Of a stretch of 64,000 bases of DNA, positions 50,641-62,266 are shown piece by piece. Under the pieces are notes generated by a model. It did not search any database and had not been told where the DNA came from. It worked only from the letters and a program-made list of their open reading frames with translations. This DNA is from Seriola aureovittata. Lineage: Eukaryota; Chordata; Actinopteri; Carangiformes; Carangidae. The position numbers and the translations under genes are program-made. The stretch spans positions 117,001 to 181,000 of the forward strand of contig NC_079367.1 of NCBI RefSeq assembly GCF_021018895.1, read 5' to 3'. Each line of letters opens with the position of its first letter. The first letter of the stretch is position 1.

Positions 50641-50944
50641 ATGACTCCAACGGTCGACACAACCTGCGGCGACTTCACCTCCGATTCAGAGTGTTTGCTT
50701 GACGACGGAATAACGCTTTAAAAGACATTTCACACACGGGAAAAGAGACTTGCTGAATAAAACTTTCTACCATTTCTCACGGAGGGGTTAAAGAAGCCAC
50801 TTATGGCTGCATTTTTTGTTTAAAAAAACCCGACTTGACCGCCGCTGTGGACCGCTGGATGGGACGCATATAAAAATGGTTGGCCACCTCAAGTTCCAGG
50901 TCGGGAGGTTAACAATGTCAAGGGTCACTCGTTTTGGAAAATGA
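50641..50944 (+). promoter_or_regulatory. Candidate mgat5b 5' leader with four upstream ORFs
   Basis: GC- and CpG-richer than its surroundings. In the 300 bases before the mgat5b start are four complete upstream ORFs: 50641-50721 (26 codons), 50803-50823 (6), 50859-50873 (4) and 50876-50944 (22). The last overlaps the mgat5b start codon in an ATGA arrangement (stop TGA at 50942-50944, start ATG at 50941). If all lie in the mRNA, translation of mgat5b would depend on leaky scanning or reinitiation. The transcription start is not visible, so inclusion of the first ones is an assumption. Confidence 0.55.
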
Positions 50945-51008
50945 TTACTGGCACCATCGACGGTAAAATAATGGTCAGAAGATGTCTAGTAACGTTCAAG
51001 CCGTTCAG
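50941..51008 (+). CDS. mgat5b: mgat5b first coding exon (GnT-Vb/IX N-terminus), partial gene
   Basis: Encodes 22 codons plus two bases: MITGTIDGKI, then MVRRCLVTFKPF and the first two bases of Arg. It ends exactly at a consensus donor, CAG|GTAAGAG (51009). This matches the known start of MGAT5B (human MITVNPDGKI, MVRRCLVTLRPFR), the cytoplasmic tail preceding the Golgi signal anchor. The enzyme is a type II Golgi membrane protein of about 790 residues that adds beta-1,6-linked GlcNAc, mainly to O-mannosyl glycans in brain. A second in-frame Met is codon 11 (50971). The expected next exon (membrane anchor, starting LFVLG in mammals) was not found before ddx54 begins at 54575. The gene therefore either spans ddx54 with a very long intron or is cut by a misjoin. 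Confidence 0.85.
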
Positions 51009-54000
51009 GTAAGAGACAAAGAGCTGGAGACGTTATTTTGTACCCAGTTTTCTCTTTAGCTCGAGCATCGTGGTCGGTCAATATTGATTTAAGTATGTTT
51101 TCTCACTGCTTATACGTTTGACATACATTTTAACATACACACGTCCCAAAGCTGGATAGAAATATAATGGCTAAATTGGGTTGTAAAGCCCGGAGAAAAT
51201 ACACTACTGTGTCTCTGTGTACTCTGTGGAGCCAAGGTGTGTGTATATGTGTGTCAGCACTCACCTACACACATGCACATGCACAGGCACACCAGGTGTT
51301 TTTTCTACTGGATGAATTAGATTTAGATTCACACGGATAAAGGGCCAACACTGAGCGGCAGATCATGAAAGAGCAGTTGTGAGCTTGTACTACCAGTCAG
51401 CCGAGCTCTAACTTAGTTTCTTACCACATGGATAGCTCCATTATCACTGTGTGACTGAGCTTTGTTTGTGAAGATGTAAAGGGGAAACCTGAGGGGATTT
51501 CTTTACACATGTTAACCACTTAAACAGCTGATCCTTTTACAGTCCATTGAGCCATGTTGTGCCAACCTGCTTTATTTTATTTGCCCAGATAGGTACAGAA
51601 TGAAGGAATGCTTTTGAATCAAATCATCTAATTAATCCATCTATTGTTTTGTTTTTTTTAATCCTGGGAGTTGGAGATTAAAAGCAGCAGTAACAATCTG
51701 TGGTACAAGAGCTAGAGTATCTTCCCAAGTGGTTACTACAAATCACCTTTTACTCACTTTCCACCCGCTAATACTGTTGTTAGGTTTCAAACTATTTCCT
51801 AGTGGGCTGGACCAATGGTGTAGCAGCTGTGCAGCAACCTTTGTTTAAAAAAAGTAGGCCTTTGTAATGGTTACATTCATGCTGCACTGAATTGCTTCAC
51901 CTGCAATCCACTCAGTAGATAGAGCATTTATTCAAACACATTCAATTAAGCAGCTTTGTGACAGTGCTGCACTAGCCTTGACAGTGCAGACAAAGAGAGC
52001 TTGCCACGGGTGATTTCATTCAAAATGAAACCAGATATCTAGTCTAGAGCTGGGTTTTCAGTTGTTTTACTATGAATGGTCGGATCATTTTCATTAAAAT
52101 TTTCCTTTATTGAATAATTTTGGCAAGACAAAAAAATTTAAACATAGACCTGTGGAGAAATAAGCTTCCTGGGCACAGTTGAACTAGGGATATTGTGAAC
52201 ATGCATCTTAGATCACAGGAGCACCAGGACAGACACAGTAGACAGATTTTCCTCATTTTTGGGCAACAGGAATATTATTACTCGACAAGTCTGATCCGTC
52301 GACAAGACCTAAAGCGGGAAAAAGCGTCAGCTTAGCCAAAGATGTTGCTTGTCATACTCTAGTAAATGTGAAATTTGAAAATCAACATTATCTCAAAATG
52401 CAGACAGTGTGTATGGACGCCATGAAATCAGAATCCTTCACAGAATTTAGGCTGGTTCAGGTGCCAGGAAAAGTTTCTTGGAAAAACACCCCAAGTAACA
52501 CCTACACCATGGCTCCTCCACGCCTGGCAGAACTCCTCGCTTCAAAATCATCTACCTAGAGGCATGTGTGAGGAAGCCAATTAGCTGATAGTAGATCTCT
52601 CCTTCTGATCCAATTATAGGGAGCAGAGCATTTACTTTAAGCCTGTTAATTAAAGACTCGTCAGGCAGGGACCGGGGGCTAATCCTCTCATATCACCCAC
52701 CTAACGCCACTTTGGAAAACGGCTAAATGATAAGAGAGGAAACGATCGCCCTAGGACGTCATCAGACCAGCCTCTGCTCACCCACATGAGCTGATATTTT
52801 CTCACTTTCTTCTCCCTTTCTTTTCTATCCGTATTTGTGCTGCCATAGCTGCCGTTTCCCTGCCCTGCACACATATGATTTTTCATCCTTAGATCACAGA
52901 GATTGTTTATCTGTGATTTTAATCAGCCCATTTTGCGTCATGTCCTTTGCGTAACCCTTCATTTCTTTCAAACCTGGGCCTCTTTAGTTTTTATTATTGT
53001 ATTAATATAAGGCACTGAGGATAAGACTGAAAAGCAAATATCGGGCCAGTTAAAATGAATAATTGTTCTAAATCAGGTCAATGATTTTTATTATCAGCTT
53101 CCACTTACTGTGCTTCCTGACCAGATGGTTGTGTAGATGTGCATAATCCATACAGGTAGAAAATGGCTTCATATTCATGACTAATAATCCCTTGATCATA
53201 AAGATTGTATGGGTTTGGATGCACATCAGTTACTGTATTGCTGCTCTGTGTTCCTGTGACAATGATTGAGCTATTCCATTCATTCCACAATATGCCTGGA
53301 ACAGATGGAGGCAATATTTCATTATTTCATAACACTACAGTATCTGGGAGAGACATAGAGCTATATGAGAAAGCAGAGTAAATGAGCATATGCTTAGATA
53401 CTGGGACTGTGATGTAAGTATGACTACGGTTTCCCTCTGTTTTTAGTGCAAATTAATGAAGTAATGCTGAACGCAGGAAGCCATTGACACGCTGACTTTG
53501 CTTTGAAGCCTCTTGCCAATCGTGCTGATCACTGCATGAACACTTTGCTTTGTGCCTTTTGCTGGTTTACATCAGTGTAATGATCACAGTCATTGATAGT
53601 CTAATTTAATGTATTGTCTTAAAATATGAATGCGGCTTTCTTTTGTCATGTCTTGAACACCAACCATTCATGGATAATCAGAAATTTTGAGAGTCTAATT
53701 TTCAACATGTTATTCCTGCACAAATGTTACCTGGTGGCTTAGTTGTCTTGTTACCTACTTATTAATCATACATTGTATTTTCTTTAGATCCCAACTCCCA
53801 GCTCAGAATGTGGTTGTTGTCAATTGGATTTATGGTGTTAATGAGTACATATAGAAGTAAAGACTTAATATTAACTGTATTAATGAATTTTTCTTTGCAG
53901 ATACACATATCACAGAGTTCCGTTTGATGTGCGGTAAAAGGGGACAGAGAGAAAATGATCATGGCAAGTAAGAAAGTTTTGTGTCCACTAAGGAAGAGAA

Positions 54001-54346
54001 ATAAAGGGCCAACTGTTATTAAATCAGTACTGGGCTATGTGCTGTGTGACATCTCGGCATCACAGACATTGCTGCGAAATTAGGGTGCAATTAAGACAGG
54101 ATGCTGTATTATATATTCTCTCTCATGTGTTTAGGTGAAAAGCCAGCCAAACAATTTTGATGAAATGTTGATTTCTATGGAACTGAATATAAACAAAACA
54201 TTTTTTTCTGGTTCTATTTGTGCAATAAATGATTTAAAAAGTTTTGTCACTCCATTTTTACAAAAAAAGAGTAAATGCAGTGAACGCTATATTGTTGCAA
54301 GTAAGGCGCTGTAAGGAGTTGAAGAGAAATGAAACACCCTACAATA
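51009..54346. other. Putative mgat5b intron 1 / intergenic, no exon recognised
   Basis: Begins with the GTAAGAG donor. I looked for the mgat5b transmembrane exon on the plus strand and did not find it. An ORF at 52368-52559 has no recognisable motif. No clear transposon termini were seen. Confidence 0.6.
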
Positions 54347-54442
54347 TAATCACACTCACACTCCGTTGCAGTAGGTGGCGGTGTTGAGCTTTGGACGGTA
54401 AACCAGCAGTCACACAAAAACGGAAGCAGAAGAAGAACCAGA
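54347..54442. repeat. Short teleost interspersed repeat at the ddx54 promoter
   Basis: The words GCAGTAGGTGGCGGT, an inner ...gacggtaaacc... segment and a terminal AGAAGAAGAACCAGAAG resemble a common short teleost repeat of the form GTAGGTGGCGGTAATGC ... GAAGAAGAAGAAG. It ends about 130 bp before the ddx54 start codon, so it may contribute to the promoter. Family assignment is from memory. Confidence 0.5.
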
Positions 54443-54574
54443 AGCAGCGCACACGTGTTTCCAACATGTCTGCCTACCGTGTTGTTGTGCGTTGAGATTC
54501 CATGAGCTGTTTTATTTCTTAATCTACGCAGTAAAGTTATCGACCTCAGGTGAAAACAGCGTTAAAGGTTCAGG

Positions 54575-56588
54575 ATGGCTCAGAGAAAGAAGAAAATGAC
54601 GAAGAAGAAGAGACACACAGCGGGCAGAGAGCCGGAGGCTGACTCTGACAGCGGGGACTTTGAACTGGCTGCTGAAATTAAGGACGATGATTCTGTAAGG
54701 AACAACACTTTAACATAACTTACCCAGCAACTGCTGTTTGGCTGGTTATCACGTTTGACTTAATTCTGTTAAATAAGACTAGTATTTGTAAGAGGTATGT
54801 TACAGGACCGGTTTATATGTATAGTAGTTATAGTTGGGGGTATAGCTCAGTGGTAGAGCATTTGACTGCAGATCAAGAGGTCCCCGGTTCAAATCCGGAT
54901 GCCCCTGCATATACTTTAACAAACTTCACATGACACACAATATATAATGGATTATAGATTAGGCACTCATCTTTAACGTATATTACATTACTGAAGTGCT
55001 AGTTTACCACCATGTAAGAGAAAGAGAAGCAAGTAAGGGATCATGGGAAAACTTAGATATAGGAACCGATTTTTATATCAGTCTAATGCAACTCAGTCCA
55101 ATTTTTCTTCCATAAAACCGACTTTTTTTGATGCCTGTAAAGTTGAAGCATAGAGTTTTTGTTGATACTGTCATAATACTGTTAATTAAATTATATGATT
55201 TAACACTGAGGTCATGGTGTGTTGTTGTGGTGTTGTACTGGACTGCATTATACTGAAAGGTATTTCTAATATTCTGCCCCTCTCATGCATGTAAATAGGG
55301 AGGATAAAAAAAATTAGAAACACCTCTAGGTATGATGTAGCCAAGTGCAACACCACCTTTAAGTATGACCTCAGTATTACCATATAATTGAATTTTCACT
55401 TAGTACTGTTTGATGTTATGTCAGGGCAGTTAAAATTGGATGGCCAGAAATGTGAACATGTGCTTGGCAGATTGGGAAAATTAATTATTAATAAATTAAT
55501 AGATAATGAAAATACTTGTTAGTCACATCTCTAAAGTAATTAAAAAAAACAAAACAAAAAAATATTAATTATTGTTAGCCAACCTAAGTATATATCAATA
55601 TTTATTTAGCAGGGTTTTCCACTGTGTAGACGTCAACTACATCACCTGAAACAAAGATCTTCTCTGCTAACATCATAATAATGAATACACTGTCATGAAA
55701 TAAAACATTCACCTTCAGGGAGCAAGAGCACAGGAACTGTTTTGCAATTTGTGTCACTGTTGTTTTTGAATAAGTCATGAGAGCAGATGCATCAAGATGA
55801 GCGTGGCTTACCACCTTGGCTAAACAGGTTATTTTGGTAGTACGTGTATCCCCTAATTCATTATTAAAATCTTGCACACTGCATAACATTTATATTAAAC
55901 AAATAATTAGTTACCCCAAAAGGAAAAAGATTTTTCAACTTGCGTAGAGATTAGGATTCTACATGAATTTGTTTAAGGTGTTGTGTCGTACCTCTGTCAT
56001 GTTGTTAACATCGTGTTTTCTCATTGGTCTCACAGCCAGGAAGGAAACTGCCGCGGTTCCCTACATCATCAGACCACATGTCAGATGTGGAGCTTGACAC
56101 CAGGCAGCTGGTCAGAGCCCAAAACAAGAAGAAAAAGAAGTCTGGAGGCTTTCAATCAATGGGTAAGAGCCAGAGAAGAGTGTCCAGATAAGGGCTGCAC
56201 CTCCACTGGTTACTCACTGCATGTGAATCTTTCTGTTTATATCCATTTGAGCTGAAAAAAATCTTTATTAAATCTTTATTTGACTATATTACATCTGATT
56301 TCAGGTCTCAGTTACCCTGTATACAAAGGAGTCATGAAAAAAGGATACAAAGTCCCAACTCCAATCCAAAGAAAGGTCAGTCAGTGCGACTTCACGATCC
56401 CGTAATCAAACATTTTTACTGCTAGATGGACAATGTTTCATGCCCAACCCTTCTCTCCCCCCCCCCGCCTTCAGACTATCCCTGTGATTTTGGATGGCAA
56501 GGATATAGTAGCCATGGCCAGGACTGGCAGTGGTAAGACAGCTGCTTTCCTGGTTCCTATGTTTGAGAAGCTGAAAGCCCCTCAGCCC
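54575..56588 (+). CDS. ddx54: ddx54, coding exons 1-4, truncated inside exon 4
   Basis: Exons: 54575-54694 (40 codons, phase 0, donor GTAAGG), 56036-56162 (127 nt, donor GTAAGA), 56305-56375 (71 nt, donor GTCAGT) and 56475-56588 (38 codons before an abnormal TGA at 56589). All joins keep frame, giving 144 residues. DDX54 is a nucleolar DEAD-box RNA helicase (about 880 residues) and nuclear-receptor corepressor. Diagnostic pieces: basic Lys-rich N-terminus, acidic [29 protein letters not shown] motif [11 protein letters not shown], and Walker A ARTGSGKT. After [13 protein letters not shown] the homology stops and subtelomeric repeat begins, so motifs Ia to VI (including DEAD) are missing. The start fits the MAQ..KKK beginning of the family. 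Confidence 0.95.
54836..54907 (+). tRNA. tRNA-Cys(GCA) gene or pseudogene in ddx54 intron 1
   Basis: 72 nt that follow the vertebrate tRNA-Cys closely: acceptor GGGGGTA, A box TAGCTCAGTGGTAGAGCA, anticodon loop CTGCAGA with GCA at 54868-54870, B box GGTTCAAATCC. Two flaws on the 3' side: CCGGA leaves one mismatch (C-A) in the T stem, and the last acceptor pair is G-T, with G as discriminator instead of the usual T. No TTTT terminator follows within 60 bases. It may therefore be a decaying copy. It has the same orientation as ddx54. Confidence 0.88.
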
Positions 56589-57068
56589 TGAACGGGAAAA
56601 TGATTCAATAAAATCAACTCAAATTAATTCCAGGTGACGGATCTGACTGGAGACTATTTGAAAGAAAAAAAACTTAATCTCGGACCTTGACCTTTGACCT
56701 CGGAAAGAGCGTTCCTTTATGGGACAGGGGTTGATAGGAACTGTGAACTGCGGACGACGAGCGCCGGCCAGTGCATTGCCTTTGATCTCCCAGTTTCAAC
56801 TGCCCAGTCGTCGGACGAAGCAGGGGGGATCATCGAGAAAGATTTAAAATCCTAACCCGAACCCTTCTAATACTACGGATCCTACACCTGGCCCTAACCC
56901 TAATATGGCTGTCACTAACCCTAACGTCTACCTTAACCCTAAACTCTACCCAAATTTTTAACTTTAAATTCCTTTTAAAACAACAAAATAATTTAATATA
57001 TGGTGTAATATATAATATATGATAAAATTTATTCAACAATAAGATAGAGTAAAATGGATACTATCAAT
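56584..57068. repeat. Diverged subtelomeric unit fused to ddx54 exon 4
   Basis: From agccctgaa at 56584 the sequence matches 59015-59290 and 61406-61680 with scattered differences: gggaaaatgattcaataaaa, tgggacaggggttgatagg, gaagcaggggggatcatcga. It continues with degenerate telomeric words (ccctaaccctaa variants at 56875-56945) and AT-rich sequence up to the N gap. It is more diverged than the later units are from each other. Confidence 0.9.
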
Positions 57069-57568
57069 NNNNNNNNNNNNNNNNNNNNNNNNNNNNNNNN
57101 NNNNNNNNNNNNNNNNNNNNNNNNNNNNNNNNNNNNNNNNNNNNNNNNNNNNNNNNNNNNNNNNNNNNNNNNNNNNNNNNNNNNNNNNNNNNNNNNNNNN
57201 NNNNNNNNNNNNNNNNNNNNNNNNNNNNNNNNNNNNNNNNNNNNNNNNNNNNNNNNNNNNNNNNNNNNNNNNNNNNNNNNNNNNNNNNNNNNNNNNNNNN
57301 NNNNNNNNNNNNNNNNNNNNNNNNNNNNNNNNNNNNNNNNNNNNNNNNNNNNNNNNNNNNNNNNNNNNNNNNNNNNNNNNNNNNNNNNNNNNNNNNNNNN
57401 NNNNNNNNNNNNNNNNNNNNNNNNNNNNNNNNNNNNNNNNNNNNNNNNNNNNNNNNNNNNNNNNNNNNNNNNNNNNNNNNNNNNNNNNNNNNNNNNNNNN
57501 NNNNNNNNNNNNNNNNNNNNNNNNNNNNNNNNNNNNNNNNNNNNNNNNNNNNNNNNNNNNNNNNNNNN
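57069..57568. other. Assembly gap (500 N)
   Basis: Fixed-size placeholder between the diverged repeat unit fused to ddx54 and the near-identical units after it. Confidence 1.
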
Positions 57569-59291
57569 GTTAAATTAAAGGCTGCTTCACTGAACATGAA
57601 CTCAGGTGAGTAACCATAGCACTTCTAATGCTCCCTGTTGAAGACTAAGGATATTTAAATTATGGCAGATATTGCTACCAATATAATAATAATAATAATA
57701 ATAATAATATTTAAAAATTCTAAAAAAAGTTCTAAAATATGTACCACTGTGTCCTGAGGTTGTGCGGTGTATGGAACACAGGACATCACTCTCTTCCACA
57801 CTGTGGCGCACCTCTGAGACCGTACAGTACATGGAATGTGGAAAAATACTTCTGAAGGATGCCAGACGAACCCGAATTGGACAAAAGGAGGACACCCTGG
57901 ACTTCAAACCCTGATATAAGGTTATCCACGATCATTTACTGCACGATTACGCCAGACGGCAGGTGAGCCAAAACACTTAAAGGTCCATGTTAGGAAATCT
58001 ATACTGTACAATACGGGGATAAAATCCTGAATATACCGAGAAAGAAAATTATTTTGATATTCAGTAGAGGAACGACCGTTATTTTAATCCTCTCATAACC
58101 AAGATTACTAAGGGAAATGTGATATTACACTTGACTATGGTAAAATTAAACCTGTTTTTTAACACCAGATTGAACCCGGACAGGGTCTTGGCCTTTAAAT
58201 TCCATAACACTAAATACTGGACTGGACCCGTGACTGGAAAAATGACTATAAAACCAATCAAAGTCTAATCAGGATCTGAATACTCTTTGAAAAAAAGATC
58301 CAAACATTAAAGGATTATTGTGGAAATAATAATAATATAATCCTGATTATATACCAGACTGAAAACAACCTATAAACCTAATATAAACCAGTTTGAATCC
58401 CCAAAGGGAACTGAAAAATTAAGATATTAAACTATTATAAAACAGGATTATAACACAATTGGCTATGGGACACACCCTGAGACATGATCAACCTCGGGGG
58501 GGCCACCCTCAGGGGAGAATGTCTAGTGATAAACGGCCGAAACATTCGATGAGCCTGGGGTCCACTACTGATGATGTGTTCCAAAATTTAGAGGATTATT
58601 ATTGTTGTTATTATTATTAATAACAACAATAAACAACACTGAAACAGACGTCTGAAAAGAAAAAAAGAGCACCTTTAATCAAGCATTTAAAACCCAGATT
58701 GGGGATATTTATTCAATAAAACAAAACTCATGGAACAAAACAGAACAACCAAAAAATAATGGAAAAATAAGAAATTAACTTCAAAGGAGAAACCTGACTA
58801 AAGCCTGATATGGACACAAAATTAAAACCAGGACACAATCTCTGGAAAGAGAAACTGAAACATAGAAATCCAAAAAAAACAACAATACTGAACCTAAAAT
58901 TCCATAAGAAAAATAAAAAAAGAATAAAAAAAGAGAAGAAAGAAGAAAAAATAAACAAAGAAAAAAAGAGAAGAAAAAAAGAGAAGAGAAAAAAACATTT
59001 TACTCAAGACTTTAAAGCCCTGAATGGGAAAATGATTCAATAAAATCAACTCAAATTAACTCCAGGTGACAGATCTGACTGAAGACGGATGGAAGAAAAA
59101 CTTAACCTTGACCTTGACCTCTTGACCTCTGAAAAAAACATTCCTTTATGGGACAAGGGTTGATAGGAACTGTGAACCGGTGACGACGGGCGTCGGCCAG
59201 TGCACTGCCTTTGGTCTCCCACTTTCAACTGCCCAGTCGTCGGACGAAGCAGGGGAGATCATCGAGATAATTAAAAAATCCTAACCCTGAG

Positions 59292-59358
59292 CCTAACCCT
59301 AACCCTAACCCTAACCCTAACCCTAACCCTAACCCTAACCCTAACCCTAACCCTAACC
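59292..59358. repeat. (CCCTAA)n telomeric-type repeat, about 11 units
   Basis: Perfect vertebrate telomere repeat, C-rich strand on plus. It runs directly into a CT microsatellite. In this orientation a chromosome end would lie to the left, yet genes lie to the left, so it is interstitial (or the scaffold is misjoined). Confidence 0.97.
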
Positions 59359-59428
59359 TCTCTCCCTCCCTCGCTCTCTCTCTCTCTCTCCTCTCTCTCT
59401 CTCCTCTCCCTCTCTCTCTCTCCCTCTC

Positions 59429-59459
<31 letters not shown>

Positions 59460-59476
59460 CTCTCCCTCTCCCTCTC

Positions 59477-59530
<54 letters not shown>
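59359..59530. repeat. CT-rich microsatellite
   Basis: TC/CCT tract with small interruptions, ending in cacacacactcacgctcc. ORFs across it are Arg-Glu artefacts on the minus strand. Confidence 0.97.
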
Positions 59531-61852
59531 ACACACACTCACGCTCCAGGAAATATGCATTTTTTAATAATTTGAATATTATTATGGAATTATGACAATA
59601 TTATGTCCAAAAAACCCACTTCCGATCGTCGTAGAGACACAAGCCTGGTACCATCGGATTCCTGATCCTCACAAACCCCCAAGTGGATGTAAGTTTCAAG
59701 TCTCTAGCTCACTCAGAACAGCAGTTATTAACAAAAAACAACTTTTAAGACCTGCAATGCATTACTGGGTAATTTCCTGACAAAACCGTGAGTGAGAAGT
59801 AAAGGTAGAATGATCACTCTCAGACTGAATGCATGTTAAATTAAAGGCTACTTCACTGAACAACAACTTTTAAGACCTGCAATGCATTACTGGGTAATTT
59901 CCTGACAAAACCGTGAGTGAGAAGTATAGGTAGAATGATCACTCTCAGACTGAATGCATGTTAAATTAAAGGCTGCTTCACTGAACATGAACTCAGGTGA
60001 GTAACCATAGCACTTCTAATGCTCCCTGTTGAAGACTAAGGATATTTAAATTATGGCAGATATTGCTACCAATATAATAATAATAATAATAATAATAATA
60101 TTTAAAAATTCTAAAAAAAGTTCTAAAATATGTACCACTGTGTCCTGAGGTTGTGCGGTGTATGGAACACAGGACATCACTCTCTTCCACACTGTGGCGC
60201 ACCTCTGAGACCGTACAGTACATGGAATGTGGAAAAATACTTCTGAAGGATGCCAGACGAACCCGAATTGGACAAAAGGAGGACACCCTGGACTTCAAAC
60301 CCTGATATAAGGTTATCCACGATCATTTACTGCACGATTACGCCGGACGGCAGGTGAGCCAAAACACTTAAAGGTCCATGTTAGGAAATCTATACTGTAC
60401 AATACGGGGATAAAATCCTGAATATACCGAGAAAGAAAATTATTTTGATATTCAGTAGAGGAACGACCGTTATTTTAATCCTCTCATAACCAAGATTACT
60501 AAGGGAAATGTGATATTACACTTGACTATGGTAAAATTAAACCTGTTTTTTAACACCAGATTGAACCCGGACAGGGTCTTGGCCTTTAAATTCCATAACA
60601 CTAAATACTGGACTGGACCCGTGACTGGAAAAATGACTATAAAACCAATCAAAGTCTAATCAGGATCTGAATACTCTTTGAAAAAAAGATCCAAACATTA
60701 AAGGATTATTGTGGAAATAATAATAATATAATCCTGATTATATACCAGACTGAAAACAACCTATAAACCTAATATAAACCAGTTTGAATCCCCAAAGGGA
60801 ACTGAAAAATTAAGATATTAAACTATTATAAAACAGGATTATAACACAATTGGCTATGGGACACACCCTGAGACATGATCAACCTCGGGGGGGCCACCCT
60901 CAGGGGAGAATGTCTAGTGATAAACGGCCGAAACATTCGATGAGCCTGGGGTCCACTACTGATGATGTGTTCCAAAATTTAGAGGATTATTATTGTTGTT
61001 ATTATTATTAATAACAACAATAAACAACACTGAAACAGACGTCTGAAAAGAAAAAAAGAGCACCTTTAATCAAGCATTTAAAACCCAGATTGGGGATATT
61101 TATTCAATAAAACAAAACTCATGGAACAAAACAGAACAACCAAAAAATAATGGAAAAATAAGAAATTAACTTCAAAGGAGAAACCTGACTAAAGCCTGAT
61201 ATGGACACAAAATTAAAACCAGGACACAATCTCTGGAAAGAGAAACTGAAACATAGAAATCCAAAAAAAACAACAATACTGAACCTAAAATTCCATAAGA
61301 AAAATAAAAAAAGAATAAAAAAAGAGAAGAAAGAAGAAAAAAATAAACAAAGAAAAAAAGAGAAGAAAAAAAGAGAAGAGAAAAAAACATTTTACTCAAG
61401 ACTTTAAAGCCCTGAATGGGAAAATGATTCAATAAAATCAACTCAAATTAACTCCAGGTGACAGATCTGACTGAAGACGGATGGAAGAAAAACTTAACCT
61501 TGACCTTGACCTCTTGACCTCTGAAAAAAACATTCCTTTATGGGACAAGGGTTGATAGGAACTGTGAACCGGTGACGACGGGCGTCGGCCAGTGCACTGC
61601 CTTTGGTCTCCCACTTTCAACTGCCCAGTCGTCGGACGAAGCAGGGGAGATCATCGAGATAATTAAAAAATCCTAACCCAGCCAGAGCCTTTCGGACAGC
61701 CCGGTTTGCTATATACGCCAGGAAATCAACCCTCCCCTCTCTGTTTCTAAAAAAAAGGTCTTAACTTAACTTACCTCTATTATGGATATATAAAGAACTA
61801 GCGCTCTCTCACACACACACACACACACACCCTCTCTCTTCTCCCTGCTCTT

Positions 61853-61956
61853 CCCTCATGAAAATGAGGGAGTAGAGGGAGGTAGAGTGTTCAGCCCGGT
61901 CCGGCGGGGGAGAGTTCTAGCCCGAACAGGCTCCTCTCCCTAACTCTACCTCCTTC
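61853..61956. other. Hairpin module, copy 1
   Basis: Two adjacent inverted repeats. Hairpin 1 (61853-61870): CCCTCAT, loop GAAA, ATGAGGG. Hairpin 2: GGAGGTAGAGT (61878-61888) with ACTCTACCTCC (61943-61953), extendable outward by three more pairs including one G-T. Inside it GGGAGAG pairs with CTCTCCC. The module is preceded by CA and CT tracts. It is a structured DNA or RNA candidate; no known family is recognised. Confidence 0.7.
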
Positions 61957-62053
61957 GTCCTCCTTATCCTAATCCTAAACACTCACCCTATGCCTCATCC
62001 TAAACCTAACCACTCACCCTATGCCTAAACCTAACCTTTGACCTCTGACCTTT

Positions 62054-62232
62054 AATCCTAACCCTGAGCCTTTACCCTAACCCTAACCTCTCTCCCTCCC
62101 TCGCTCTCTCTCTCTCTCCTCTCTCTCCCTCTTCCTCTCTCCCTCCCTCTCTCTCTTTTTCTCTTCCCCCCCCCCCCCTTTTTTTTCTCTCTCTCTCTCT
62201 CTCTTTTTTTTCTCTCTCTCTCACACACACAT
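62054..62232. repeat. Degenerate telomeric words and CT/CA microsatellites
   Basis: Contains cctaaccctgagcctttacc and ccctaaccctaacc, followed by long TC runs with C and T homopolymers (about 62166-62187) and a CA tail. Reverse-frame ORFs are Arg-Glu-Lys artefacts. Confidence 0.95.
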
Positions 62233-62266
62233 ACAGACACACACACTCTCTCTTCTCCCCTCTCTT

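Larger units (their letters stand above)
57569..59959. repeat. Subtelomere-like tandem repeat, unit 1 (2391 bp)
   Basis: Starts at gttaaattaaaggctgcttc. The same point recurs at 59960 and 62938. The unit holds an ATA microsatellite (about 57681-57709), AT-rich unique sequence, an A/G-rich block (58910-58995), a CCCTAA array (59292-59358), a CT tract (59359-59530) and an internal 124-bp duplication (59738-59861 and 59862-59985). Minus-strand ORFs of 101 and 60 codons recur identically in each unit because the DNA is nearly identical. They have no recognisable homology and I do not call them genes. Confidence 0.95.

Noticed and set aside
57602..57907. 101-codon minus-strand ORF conserved in three units (also 59993-60298, 62971-63276)
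   Set aside because: It is identical because the DNA units are nearly identical; it includes a poly-Tyr run from the ATA microsatellite, and no domain is recognised. Without other copies there is no evidence of selection on the protein.
58810..59043. Lys-rich ORF (also 61201-61407)
   Set aside because: Translation of an A/G-rich tract inside the subtelomeric unit; a one-base length change between units alters the frame.
59225..59560. Minus-strand ORF with Gly-Leu and Arg-Glu repeats
   Set aside because: Translation of CCCTAA and CT repeats.
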